Source: Veillonella sp. VA142 (GTDB lineage Bacteria > Bacillota > Negativicutes > Veillonellales > Veillonellaceae). From it: a stretch of 64,000 bases of DNA. How positions within the stretch are numbered: the stretch's first letter is position 1; each line of letters opens with the position of its first letter. The stretch is from assembly GCF_003992135.1 (NCBI RefSeq), contig NZ_RQVN01000001.1:124001-188000 (forward strand). Reading direction: 5' to 3'. Shown here one piece after another: positions 1 to 8,382 of the stretch. The translations under genes were made by a program, and so were the position numbers. The notes beneath the pieces were generated by a model. The model made no database searches, was not told where the DNA came from, and saw nothing but the letters and a program-made list of their open reading frames with translations.

Positions 1-556
1 AATACGTATCCCAGCTGTCTTCACAAATAACAGGAGCAATAGTGAAAGCTCCGTGACGCGTGAAAATCGTGAGAGGCTGATTGATATCCGACAAGGATAG
101 ATTACGCTCTTTCGCCACTACATTGGCACTAGTGAAATACCGAGGTTCATTAAAGTACCGATAACAGGGCAACAAAGTTTTAATGGTAAATGGATAAGGC
201 TGAGATGGATTAGATACCAGCTGTCCTTTGGATGCTACATATAGGGCATTATATTTGCGAAGACTGCCGTCTAGATTACGGAGACTTTCATCCACACCGA
301 CATTACCAAAGATAATAGTGAGGTTTGTGTTAGTGGTAGCTTTCACAATTTCGTCACCATAGTAGAGACAATCGTTTATAAAAGGCACTTGGTCCCACAT
401 ATCACCTACCATGTATCCGCTGAGACACAATTCGGGGAAGATCAGGATGTCCGTACTCACTGCCTTCGCATAGTCGATGGCTTGTATCATAGATTGAAAG
501 TTTGTAGCAGGCTCACCAGGGTGGACCTGAATTTGACCAAAAGCAATACGAATCAT
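1..556 (-). CDS. nadE: Glutamine-dependent NAD+ synthetase, N-terminal part (runs off the window)
   Basis: Only the first 185 residues are present; the gene continues beyond base 1. The protein begins MIRIAFGQIQVHPGE and shows the nitrilase-type glutaminase fold: FPELCLSGY carries the catalytic Glu near residue 46, and PVICEDSWD carries the nucleophile Cys178. The CEDSWD context is typical of the amidase domain of glutamine-dependent NAD synthetases, which supplies ammonia to convert deamido-NAD to NAD. The start at 556 is preceded, on the minus strand, by a good TAAAGGAGTT ribosome site. The synthetase domain is outside the window, so a stand-alone nitrilase-family amidase is possible though less likely. 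The gene is divergent from the accessory island that starts at 828. Confidence 0.8.
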   Translation of the reverse strand, partial: MIRIAFGQIQVHPGEPATNFQSMIQAIDYAKAVSTDILIFPELCLSGYMVGDMWDQVPFINDCLYYGDEIVKATTNTNLTIIFGNVGVDESLRNLDGSLRKYNALYVASKGQLVSNPSQPYPFTIKTLLPCYRYFNEPRYFTSANVVAKERNLSLSDINQPLTIFTRHGAFTIAPVICEDSWDTY

Positions 557-788
557 GGGGAACTCCTTTATTGTATAGATTACAGTGTTGATAGTTATTG
601 AGTATATTATAGCATTTTATGAGGGACTTGTAGTGGGGAGCGGAAAATAAAGAAAAATTGGAGTATCTCATGTGTGAGGCCTTGTTATTGAGGAGATGGT
701 GTGTATAAGCTGTATTTGAATGAAAGATTGTGTACTGGCATGACGTAAAAATATGAGATGCATACTAGTTTTTAATTGAAAGATTAAG

Positions 789-794
789 TATAAT
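789..794 (+). promoter_or_regulatory. Candidate -10 element for the secreted-protein gene
   Basis: A consensus TATAAT lies about 34 bases upstream of the start at 828. No convincing -35 hexamer is found 16-18 bases upstream, so this rests on the -10 alone. Confidence 0.35.
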
Positions 795-827
795 GAACTC
801 ATATAGTTTTTGCTTGAGAGAGGACGT

Positions 828-1439
828 ATGTATATGAATAAATTAATAAAAGCGACAATATGCGTAGGGTTAGGCGTAGCTTTTCTAGGGGGATTTTCTT
901 CTGAAGCAAAGTTTAGCAATGTGGATTCAGCAACAATTGATTTTAAAAACTATGATAACGATTATAAGATATGGTTTAATAACGATGCAGATGAAGTGTA
1001 TATGTACCCAAATGATGGTAAGCTTGAATTGCGAGCTAAAGGAAAGAAAACACAGGTACCAACAACATTAGGGGAAGATACATTTCGGATTAGATCCTAT
1101 TATGATGTTAATCGTGATATTACTTTATATGTGATTGATGCAGGCATAAAAAATGGTAATAGAGGTACATCGACCCGTACTTTTATATATAGATATAATC
1201 GACAAGCAAAGATATGGGAGAAATTAGTAGACTCTGCTAACTATTATAGTCCGTATACAGTGCAAAATATCTATACAAGATTCGCTGAAGATTTAGGGTT
1301 TAAACACGCTGACTTTATGTTAATATTCTCGGATATGGAACATCATAAAGAAGAGTTTTGGTATCCATTAGATTGGAACAATAGTACAGGAAAAATAGAA
1401 TATCAAGCACCTCGTCAAGTTATGATTGATTATGAATAA
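828..1439 (+). CDS. Small secreted protein of unknown function
   Basis: About 203 residues (201 if translation begins at 834). A GAGAGAGG ribosome site at about 816-823 fits the in-frame ATG at 834 somewhat better than the one at 828. The N-terminus is a classic signal peptide: Lys near the start, hydrophobic core ICVGLGVAFLGGF, then a small-residue cleavage region (SSEA). The mature protein is rich in Tyr, Asp and Asn (FNNDADEVYMYPNDG) and looks like a small beta-rich exported domain, but I do not recognise a family. No lipobox Cys is present, so it should be soluble or periplasmic. It has no terminator of its own before the RNA promoter at 1455. It sits between nadE and the defence genes; a link to defence is not shown. 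Confidence 0.7.
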   Translation: MYMNKLIKATICVGLGVAFLGGFSSEAKFSNVDSATIDFKNYDNDYKIWFNNDADEVYMYPNDGKLELRAKGKKTQVPTTLGEDTFRIRSYYDVNRDITLYVIDAGIKNGNRGTSTRTFIYRYNRQAKIWEKLVDSANYYSPYTVQNIYTRFAEDLGFKHADFMLIFSDMEHHKEEFWYPLDWNNSTGKIEYQAPRQVMIDYE

Positions 1440-1454
1440 AAGATAGAACAAGTA

Positions 1455-1483
1455 TTGACAATTTGTGAAAATAGGATTATTCT
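1455..1483 (+). promoter_or_regulatory. Consensus sigma-70/SigA promoter driving a short structured RNA
   Basis: TTGACA (1455-1460), a 17-base spacer, then TATTCT (1478-1483). Transcription would begin near 1489-1491, just before the folded RNA at 1498-1537. It is one of the best promoter matches in the window and lies only about 80 bases upstream of the Abi_2 start codon. Confidence 0.75.
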
Positions 1484-1488
1484 ATAGG

Positions 1489-1547
1489 TGAGACAAACCC
1501 CCCACATCCGCAAGGACAGATATATTCTGACGTGGGGCTTTTTTTAT
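1489..1547 (+). ncRNA. Short structured RNA upstream of Abi_2/AbiF-like gene (candidate RNA antitoxin)
   Basis: About 55 nt between a consensus promoter and a T-run. It folds by eye into a closed three-way junction. P1 is CCCCAC (1500-1505) with GTGGGG (1532-1537). P2 is TCC/GGA (1507-1509, 1514-1516) capped by a GCAA tetraloop. P3 is CAGA/TCTG (1517-1520, 1526-1529) with loop TATAT. P1 plus seven T (1539-1545) also works as an intrinsic terminator, so the RNA would be made as a discrete transcript. Structured RNAs are known upstream of some abiF-type genes; from memory an abiF RNA motif has been described. Assignment to that class, and an antitoxin role, are inference. It could instead be only a terminator or leader. 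Confidence 0.6.
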
Positions 1548-1563
1548 ACTGAGAGGAAATGCT

Positions 1564-2481
1564 ATGAAAGAACCTAGATCGTTATCTTATGATGAATTGC
1601 TAGAGTTATTTTCCAAGCGTGGTATGAGTATTTCTGGAGTAAATAATTCTATTATTCAACACATAAACTATTATAAATTAAAAGACTTTGCAACGCCATT
1701 TGCTAATTATGATGATAATGGAGAATTACATTATAAAAATTTAATCTTTTCTGATATACTAAAACGGTATTATCAGGATAAAAATTTAAGATATTTTATT
1801 ATGCATGCTATTGAACTTATTGAAGTGTCTATTAAAGCAAACTTCTCACATATTTTAGGCGAAAGGTATGGTGCATTTGGTTATTTAGATTTTAACAAAT
1901 GGTATAATAGGCGAAAAATGACTCGATACACAGTTGAAAGATTACAATATCGAGTGAAGGAAGAATTGCAAAAGTCTATAAGGCGACTTGAGCATAAAGA
2001 TAATTATCATGGAAATAATTTTGATGAAGATGGTTTTCCCACAGTATGGCTAGCGATAGATTGCTTGACCTTTGGTGCAGTTGTAAAAATGTTAGACATA
2101 TTGAATGAGAAGAGTTTATTATCTATTTCTAGGATATATGGCTGTAATAATAGTGAACTGTTGTCGTGGTTAAAGTGTATTTATTTTGTTCGGAATATAT
2201 GTGCGCATAATGATAATTTAATTGACATACAGATTAAAACTAAACCAAAAATTAGAACTTCTTGGTACGATATAATCTACTATCAAGAATTTAATGGAGC
2301 GAAGAAAGCAACAAATAGATTTGCTATAATTTTATTAATTATTATGGAGTTAGTACATAAAATCAATCCAGAGTATAATTGGAGTTATCTATATCAGACT
2401 TTTAATGAGATATGCATTAATGACAAAAGCGCGAGATTATTAGGTTTTCAAAGCAAAGAAAAAGTAGAGTCTCTACTATAA
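1564..2481 (+). CDS. Abi_2 / AbiF-AbiD-like HEPN-domain protein, candidate abortive-infection RNase toxin
   Basis: 305 residues. The N-terminal third matches the Abi_2 pattern (LLELFSKRGM ... INYYKLKDFATPF, residues about 13-48). The C-terminal half carries the HEPN signature R-x4-H as RNICAH (Arg210, His215), the catalytic motif of HEPN RNases. Abi_2 proteins (AbiD, AbiF) cause abortive infection by halting the phage-infected host cell. The ATG at 1564 follows a GAGAGGAAA ribosome site. Directly upstream is a short RNA with its own promoter and terminator, the arrangement expected of an RNA-antitoxin/HEPN-toxin unit. No protein antitoxin is adjacent. The gene is rich in ATA, AGA and TTA codons. 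Family call is strong; the RNA partnership is inferred from position. Confidence 0.82.
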   Translation: MKEPRSLSYDELLELFSKRGMSISGVNNSIIQHINYYKLKDFATPFANYDDNGELHYKNLIFSDILKRYYQDKNLRYFIMHAIELIEVSIKANFSHILGERYGAFGYLDFNKWYNRRKMTRYTVERLQYRVKEELQKSIRRLEHKDNYHGNNFDEDGFPTVWLAIDCLTFGAVVKMLDILNEKSLLSISRIYGCNNSELLSWLKCIYFVRNICAHNDNLIDIQIKTKPKIRTSWYDIIYYQEFNGAKKATNRFAIILLIIMELVHKINPEYNWSYLYQTFNEICINDKSARLLGFQSKEKVESLL

Positions 2482-2503
2482 AATTTAATACATATGTAAA
2501 AAC

Positions 2504-2542
2504 ATCCCCACATGGAATCCGATTCCCATGTAGGGATATTTT
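2504..2542 (+). terminator. Intrinsic terminator after the Abi_2 gene
   Basis: ACATGG (2510-2515) pairs with CCATGT (2526-2531), and the stem continues below with TCCC/GGGA across one mismatch. It is followed by TATTTTTG. It shares the 8-mer CCCCACAT with the P1 strand of the upstream structured RNA. Confidence 0.7.
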
Positions 2543-2695
2543 TGTCAAAATATTCTTAAAATTAATGAAAAAGGATTTTTTTGAAGTATGTCGAATATGT
2601 AATAAGAAGAAAAAGTAATTGTAGGATAGTATGTGCTATCCCGTAGTGCCATAGTAATAGTATATCTTGATAATCATCGATAAGAGGAGTATGTG

Positions 2696-5248
2696 ATGGA
2701 AACAGAAAAGGATACGAAACAAACATTGCCAGACCATGTGCTAGAGTATATAGCTACCATATTTGCCTTTGATACACTATTTAATACGTTATTAGATGCA
2801 GTATATGAGACTACACAATGTAAGAAAGATGAAAGTGTAGTGCGTTCTCTATCAAATATGATAGGAGGTGTATGGTTTAGGATTCTTTTTGCAAATAATC
2901 TAGATCAGTATTCACATAATAATCGAGGTCAAGTAGATTTAGAAGGAATTGCTAGTGCTCTTACATCTGATGAAACTACTAAGGAATTCATAGACATTGG
3001 AATTTCTACTTATCAGAAAGCTATTGAAGAAACTTTTGTAGATATTTGTGAAGATGTATATTCTAGATTTTCCCAGATTGTAGAGTTAATTGGACAAGAC
3101 ACATATACTAGTACATTGTTTGTTGATTTAGAGGAATATGATGTAACAGTCACTGTGTTAACTTGTGGTTTGTTGATGCGTTCTTATTTTGATGTTATGA
3201 GAGAAAAGTTCTATGGTGAAAGTGAATATCCAGAAGACTTTCTTGACGTTCAAAAAGAGACGTGGGAGGGATTATGCTGGCTAGAAGATTCCAAGCATGA
3301 TTTCAATTCGGAGGAGATTAGACAGTTAGCTATTATGTGTCGCCATGTTCAACCACTTAGCATCGTGAGAGGTATGCAGTATGTCTATCATGGTCTGCCG
3401 AATTTATTGAAAGCACATATTGGTGGCGTAGATATATACATCGATGACCTAGTGGCTGAAAAGATAGAGGATTTAGAATACCTAGAATGTTTGCTGACCC
3501 TTGAAAAGGCTAAGGCAAAGAATTGGTTTCATAGCCAACAGAAAACGCTTATTTCTAACAGATTAGCAGAGCTTTTAGGAAAACGGATTATCATAAACAC
3601 TCCTGACATGAGTGAAGCAATCTTAGAAGCGGGACAGATACCGTACTGTCTATCCATTGAAGAAACCTTGGAGTACCTAGAGTCAAGAGAAGATGAGACA
3701 TTATATCTTAGAATGTTCCAAGTGCTTGAACTATTCCTAGAGCAAGTATTATTCTTTTCCATGAAATATCCAGCAGATATGTTGACAGAACATATTTTAT
3801 CAGGTGGTGATGATAAAGAGGAAGATTGGAAGGTCATTCGTGATTTGCAAGATGAAGAGAAAGAGGAATTTCATGTAGGCAATCTATTTGAAAGTATAAT
3901 ACTTGGGACATGTCAACCATCTCATAAGGAAAATTCTGATATAGTTGATTATACCGAAGATGATACCACAACCAATAGTGATGCTGAGTGCGATAATTAC
4001 GATAATCTGATGGATTTTTCAGATAATGACGAAGATGAAGGCTCCATAGATTTATTAGATACTAACACAGTAGAAAGTATACGGGAATTTTTTGCAGATT
4101 TGTATGAAGAGTATCAAGAGTCACGAAATGTGTTTTATGAATCATCAGATTTTGATACTTTCATCATGGATAGTACGTACATTAAACAATGTGAATATGT
4201 AGGTGGTTCAGATGTCACTTCCTATTTTAAAGTGGAAATTGATGGAGATTATTATAATACCTATTATAACTACGGTAGAGTGTATGTACGTGATCAAAAT
4301 GACCCTGTTAATTTTGATGCGGATTGGAAGACGGAAGAAGAAAATGGTGAACCTATAAGAGCTCGTATCAAAGAGAGTGAAAAAATCTATCTGTATCGTG
4401 TAAGTTATGATTTTATCTATTCTATTATGAAAGATATGATTGAATATGCTTTATCATCGTTTGAGGATATATATATAGATGGGGATTTGATACGGAAAGC
4501 AAGGGAATTGATACGGGAAGAGTGGAAACGTGTAGGAAACAAAGGTTGGAGAGCTAAAAGTCCAGTTGAGATCAATCTAAAAGTCTACAAAAAGATGTTT
4601 GAAAATATAGGCACTATCTTGATGAATTTAGTAGGAAACTTAAAGCCTAAACATCTAGAAGATTTAAAAGATTCTTTAGAAGAGAAAACAATAGATGAAC
4701 AAATTCTTGCGGGCGTTATGGGCTTGGCAAAATTAATGTATCCAATGTTTATACTGATGGTACAATCCGATGTGAATAGTGTATTAGATGAAGGGTATGA
4801 TATGTACATCGAAATACCTGAAGACACAAGTACGGAAGACTTACTGTATACGTTATATTTAGCCTTATATGCTTTTGGGAGTTATCGGACTCCTTTAACA
4901 GAAGAAAGGTGGTTTTCTAATCTTAAGAGTAAAATTGATGCATATCATCCATTAAAGAAAATAGAAGTGTATATTCAAAATGCTATGGAAGGAACGCTTG
5001 AAAGTTGGAGTACATTAAGAGAATTATACACATATATAAAATATGAGTGGGAAGAGCCATATACGTACTGCATTAACTTGAAATATCAATTGTTGAACGA
5101 TACAGATGATCTGACGGATGATGAATATGATTCGTATAATGCTATTTTCCATGCCTATGAAGGTAGCCAAGCTGGCCTTGAACGTATGGTGCGATGCTTT
5201 ATGGCGTTATATCCGGTAGTGTTGGAAATAGAAGCGGATCAAATGTAA
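2696..5248 (+). CDS. Large acidic protein of unknown function in the defence island
   Basis: About 850 residues, starting at the ATG at 2696 behind AAGAGGAG (an in-frame GTG at 2693 is the alternative). I do not recognise a family. The sequence looks mostly helical and strongly acidic. An Asp/Glu-rich, low-complexity stretch at about residues 365-460 (containing EDDTTTNSDAE and FSDNDEDEGS) separates an N-terminal helical part from a C-terminal part of about 390 residues. No signal peptide, membrane segment, Walker motif, HEPN, nuclease or helicase motif is visible. The C-terminal region has recurring helix ends with aromatic-Pro, for example LMYPMF and ALYPVV; the next gene ends in the similar SLFPAV. 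It lies 20 bases upstream of that gene and they are probably co-transcribed. Position between Abi_2 and Zorya suggests defence, without direct evidence. Confidence 0.7.
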   Translation: METEKDTKQTLPDHVLEYIATIFAFDTLFNTLLDAVYETTQCKKDESVVRSLSNMIGGVWFRILFANNLDQYSHNNRGQVDLEGIASALTSDETTKEFIDIGISTYQKAIEETFVDICEDVYSRFSQIVELIGQDTYTSTLFVDLEEYDVTVTVLTCGLLMRSYFDVMREKFYGESEYPEDFLDVQKETWEGLCWLEDSKHDFNSEEIRQLAIMCRHVQPLSIVRGMQYVYHGLPNLLKAHIGGVDIYIDDLVAEKIEDLEYLECLLTLEKAKAKNWFHSQQKTLISNRLAELLGKRIIINTPDMSEAILEAGQIPYCLSIEETLEYLESREDETLYLRMFQVLELFLEQVLFFSMKYPADMLTEHILSGGDDKEEDWKVIRDLQDEEKEEFHVGNLFESIILGTCQPSHKENSDIVDYTEDDTTTNSDAECDNYDNLMDFSDNDEDEGSIDLLDTNTVESIREFFADLYEEYQESRNVFYESSDFDTFIMDSTYIKQCEYVGGSDVTSYFKVEIDGDYYNTYYNYGRVYVRDQNDPVNFDADWKTEEENGEPIRARIKESEKIYLYRVSYDFIYSIMKDMIEYALSSFEDIYIDGDLIRKARELIREEWKRVGNKGWRAKSPVEINLKVYKKMFENIGTILMNLVGNLKPKHLEDLKDSLEEKTIDEQILAGVMGLAKLMYPMFILMVQSDVNSVLDEGYDMYIEIPEDTSTEDLLYTLYLALYAFGSYRTPLTEERWFSNLKSKIDAYHPLKKIEVYIQNAMEGTLESWSTLRELYTYIKYEWEEPYTYCINLKYQLLNDTDDLTDDEYDSYNAIFHAYEGSQAGLERMVRCFMALYPVVLEIEADQM

Positions 5249-5268
5249 TAGTGTTAGGAGTAAAACGT

Positions 5269-6117
5269 ATGTCTAAAGATAGAACGGTAGATGCTTTATT
5301 TAGAATATGGATTGAAGGCATGTACATCATGTTTACTGATATTAGATGGGAACTAGAAAAGTTGCATGCGGCAGGTGGTAGCAAGTTTCGAGATATTGTT
5401 AAAGATGTAGTATTAGGGATGATAGAGGATCAAGATAAATGGATACCATTAGATAATAAGGAGGATATCCTGCAAAAAAAGAAAGAGGTTATGGAGTATT
5501 TACATCCTTTGAAAATGGCAGTTTTAAAATTTTTGAGTAAATTTCCAGATATTGATGAAAATGAACTTACTGGAATTACCCTAGAGCTGGAAACTATATA
5601 TGAAAGTGTACAGACAGTACCTACCATGTTTTCCTATGCATATATAAAGGATGAAGTAGTAGAAAATGAAGACAATAATCAGGTATTAAAAAGCATTATT
5701 TTTAGTGATGATAAAGATAGTAATACTCAAATGCTAATGTTTTGGGAATATATCATAAAACGGTTTGCTCATAAGATTCTACAAATCTTAGATTACAGTT
5801 CTCCTAAAACAAAAGAATATCCTATTTGCTTTTTACGGATGGAAGCGATATTAGATCGTACTTTCAAGAAGTTTAGAAATGGTGAAATGCAAGCTTCTGG
5901 TTTAGAAGATTTATCTATAGAGTATGCAAGACCTGTTGACGAGGCAATAAAGAGATTTGTGCGTCATGTAGAACGGTGGATGGTATATCATGAAGATATT
6001 GATGAGCAAAAAAGGGAAGCATCTTTGGAACTTATAGAAAATCTAAAGATATTAGCAGATTTTTATTGCAGTCTATTCCCCGCAGTGATTTCTATGTCAT
6101 TTGAAAATGAAGAATAA
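5269..6117 (+). CDS. Unknown helical protein paired with the preceding gene
   Basis: 282 residues from the ATG at 5269, which has a TTAGGAG ribosome site at 5254-5260; longer in-frame starts would overlap the upstream gene and lack such a site. No recognised domain, signal peptide or membrane segment. It appears all-helical and mildly acidic. Segments resemble the C-terminal part of the upstream protein (YLHPLKMAV against AYHPLKKIEV, and terminal SLFPAVISM against ALYPVVLEI), so the two may be distant relatives or share a helical repeat; this is a by-eye impression. Together they form a two-gene unit closed by a large hairpin at 6136-6179, ahead of zorA. They could be an independent system or Zorya accessories. 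Confidence 0.7.
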   Translation: MSKDRTVDALFRIWIEGMYIMFTDIRWELEKLHAAGGSKFRDIVKDVVLGMIEDQDKWIPLDNKEDILQKKKEVMEYLHPLKMAVLKFLSKFPDIDENELTGITLELETIYESVQTVPTMFSYAYIKDEVVENEDNNQVLKSIIFSDDKDSNTQMLMFWEYIIKRFAHKILQILDYSSPKTKEYPICFLRMEAILDRTFKKFRNGEMQASGLEDLSIEYARPVDEAIKRFVRHVERWMVYHEDIDEQKREASLELIENLKILADFYCSLFPAVISMSFENEE

Positions 6118-6135
6118 AATGATGAGATAGTTATT

Positions 6136-6179
6136 ATGCCTAACGTATGTGAGCAGTGTATGCTTACTACGTTGGGCAT
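6136..6179 (+). terminator. Long near-perfect hairpin between the unknown pair and zorA
   Basis: ATGCCTAACGTA (6136-6147) pairs with TACGTTGGGCAT (6168-6179), with one G-T wobble. An inner stem GTGAGCA/TGCTTAC follows (6149-6155, 6161-6167), with a five-base loop and one bulged T: 19 pairs in 44 bases. The 3' side (TGTTGTG) is a poor T-run, so termination is likely but not certain. Confidence 0.5.
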
Positions 6180-6214
6180 TGTTGTGTATGCTCGTTTTAT
6201 ATCAGCAAATAATG

Positions 6215-6220
6215 TATAAT
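6215..6220 (+). promoter_or_regulatory. Candidate -10 element for the Zorya operon
   Basis: TATAAT preceded by TG, 54 bases upstream of the zorA GTG. Only a weak -35-like TCGTTT is present at 6192-6197, 17 bases upstream. Confidence 0.4.
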
Positions 6221-6273
6221 AAAAGAAATTCAAAGTATGATTAAAGAGGGTAAAAGCAGTAGGAGGCGTAACG

Positions 6274-8364
6274 GTGCAAGAAATTTTGAAAAGTGAATAT
6301 AATGCATATATAAGAGCGATATTTCTCACAGTAATTATAGAAGGCATCTACATATCATTAACAGGGGTTCCAAAGGGACTTAATGCTTGGGTGACGGTAG
6401 TTTTTATAGGATTTATTTTGTTTGTTGGATTCTATAGAGGTATTTGCGATTATAGTATATTGAAAGAAAATGAAACTGCCTTAGAACAATTAAAAAATGA
6501 ATTAATGAACCTATTTGAAACAGAACAGTATAGCTTTTCGGAGTTTAATTTATATAATGAAGATCGATTAAATCAAATATTAGGTGACTCTATTTTGGAT
6601 AAAGATTGGGAAGCGACAATAAGAAATGAGAAGTATTTATTACAATATAGTAAAACAGGAATAAAAGATTCTTCACAATTATATTTTACCGTTGATATTA
6701 GAGAAATATTTGATGTGGATTCAGCCTATGACAGTATAAAGTCTAATGACTTAAGAAATAATATGCCTGCTATTATGACTGGTCTAGGTATTCTGGGCAC
6801 ATTTGTAGGCTTAACACTAGGTTTATATACGTTAAACTTAAATAGTACAGGTGCTGATGGCTTGCAGACACAAATTAATAATTTGATTAGTTCATCGGGG
6901 ACGGCATTTATAACATCGTTATTTGGTATCTTGTTTTCTTTGGCATATTCTTGGAAACTAAGTTCCTTTAAGGATACTTTTTTTGATTCCTATTCTGATG
7001 TTATTGATTATCTGTACTCAAAATTACCATATTTATCAGAGTCTCAATTATTAATTGATTCAGTGAATACTTTACATGCTCAAACAAACTCAATTAATGA
7101 TTCATTAGAACTGTATGCAACTACATTGGGAGCAAGCTTATCATCTAATATTGGTGATGTGATTGAAGAAAAATTAATTCCTAAATATGATACATTAAAT
7201 GAAAATTTATTGGGTCTAAATCAAAAAATGGAAGATTTGTCTACAAACTTCTCAGAGTTTCATAAAATAACTTCTAATAGTGTAGGAGAAGCCTTAGTGA
7301 GTGGCGTCGGGTCAGAGATAGAAACATTAGGTCATACGTTACAACAATTCTCAGAAGGATTAATTGCTCATGAGAACGAAAGAAAAGCGACCTTAGAAGG
7401 GTTACAATCATCGATGGATACTATGATGAAAAATACAGAAGGATTATCGAATAGTATCTTTGAATCTATGAAACAACAGTATGAGCATACATCTCAAATA
7501 ATGGAAAATAAAATTCAACTCTCTATAGATGAATATGAAAAGATTGGTCAAAGCCAAAGAGGAGAGCTGGATCATTTTATCACTATTATGATCAACGCAA
7601 TATCTAAAAATGCAACAGAGTTACAAACTACGGCAAAACAAATGACCGAAGATATACATAAGGTTACACATGAAGGAATAACTGATATTATAGAGGGATT
7701 AAATAGTGTACTGTCAGATTCCTTGCATATTAGTAAAGGGTTTATTGCACAACAAAAAGAATCTACAGAGTCTATCAAAGGATTATCGGGTATTGTTGAA
7801 ACTGTGATGAAAGACTCTGAAGTTATTTTAGATGGGATGAATGATGCTATGAAAGAAACTAAGAATGTGCTTACGGAAGTAAAAGATTCAAGTGGATTAA
7901 TTACCCGTAATATTCAGGGCTTAACTACATTAAATGGTAATTTAATTACCTACGAAGAAAAAATGAAAACATCCATACAGGCAATGGAAGCCACGTTAAT
8001 GAATTATCAACAAAGTTTACAAAGTACGCTGACACCATTGTTAGAAGGATTAGAACGCGTAACTTCTGTAACAACAGTGGGAGCAGAAGAAATGCGATTA
8101 ACCATTAAAGAGCTTGAAGAACTTTGGCAAGATCATGAACAATCCTATAGTAATTTTACGGCACAACTACAAGATGTATTTACTCTTATAAATGAAAATA
8201 TAAATGGGACTTATAATGATTTACATACTAATTTAAACACTACATTACGAGACTTCGATTTGGCTATGGGTAAAGGTGTTGAAGGATTGAAAACATCTAT
8301 TGCAGACTTATCTGAAAGTAAAGAAACCTTAAAAGAGTATTTAGATAAGCGATTAAAACACTAA
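6274..8364 (+). CDS. zorA: ZorA, MotA/TolQ/ExbB-like motor subunit of type I Zorya
   Basis: 696 residues from a GTG start with AGGAGG at 6261-6266. Two hydrophobic segments (about 13-31 and 38-56) are followed by a soluble stretch, then two more (about 165-187 and 208-230). The third, MPAIMTGLGILGTFVGLTLG, is the MotA/TolQ/ExbB signature. The remaining roughly 450 residues form a long predicted helical tail rich in Glu, Lys, Ser and Thr. ZorA forms a five-subunit ring around the ZorB dimer in the inner membrane, and its tail projects into the cytoplasm to signal invasion by phage. It is the first gene of a tight four-gene operon; zorB starts 18 bases after its stop. Gene order and domain content identify the system well. 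Confidence 0.93.
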   Translation: MQEILKSEYNAYIRAIFLTVIIEGIYISLTGVPKGLNAWVTVVFIGFILFVGFYRGICDYSILKENETALEQLKNELMNLFETEQYSFSEFNLYNEDRLNQILGDSILDKDWEATIRNEKYLLQYSKTGIKDSSQLYFTVDIREIFDVDSAYDSIKSNDLRNNMPAIMTGLGILGTFVGLTLGLYTLNLNSTGADGLQTQINNLISSSGTAFITSLFGILFSLAYSWKLSSFKDTFFDSYSDVIDYLYSKLPYLSESQLLIDSVNTLHAQTNSINDSLELYATTLGASLSSNIGDVIEEKLIPKYDTLNENLLGLNQKMEDLSTNFSEFHKITSNSVGEALVSGVGSEIETLGHTLQQFSEGLIAHENERKATLEGLQSSMDTMMKNTEGLSNSIFESMKQQYEHTSQIMENKIQLSIDEYEKIGQSQRGELDHFITIMINAISKNATELQTTAKQMTEDIHKVTHEGITDIIEGLNSVLSDSLHISKGFIAQQKESTESIKGLSGIVETVMKDSEVILDGMNDAMKETKNVLTEVKDSSGLITRNIQGLTTLNGNLITYEEKMKTSIQAMEATLMNYQQSLQSTLTPLLEGLERVTSVTTVGAEEMRLTIKELEELWQDHEQSYSNFTAQLQDVFTLINENINGTYNDLHTNLNTTLRDFDLAMGKGVEGLKTSIADLSESKETLKEYLDKRLKH

Positions 8365-8382
8365 TAAATTGAGGTATCATTC

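Noticed and set aside
389-601. 70-codon open frame on the plus strand
   Set aside because: It lies antisense to nadE, has no ribosome site and reads like reverse-strand coding noise; the minus-strand nitrilase motifs explain the DNA.
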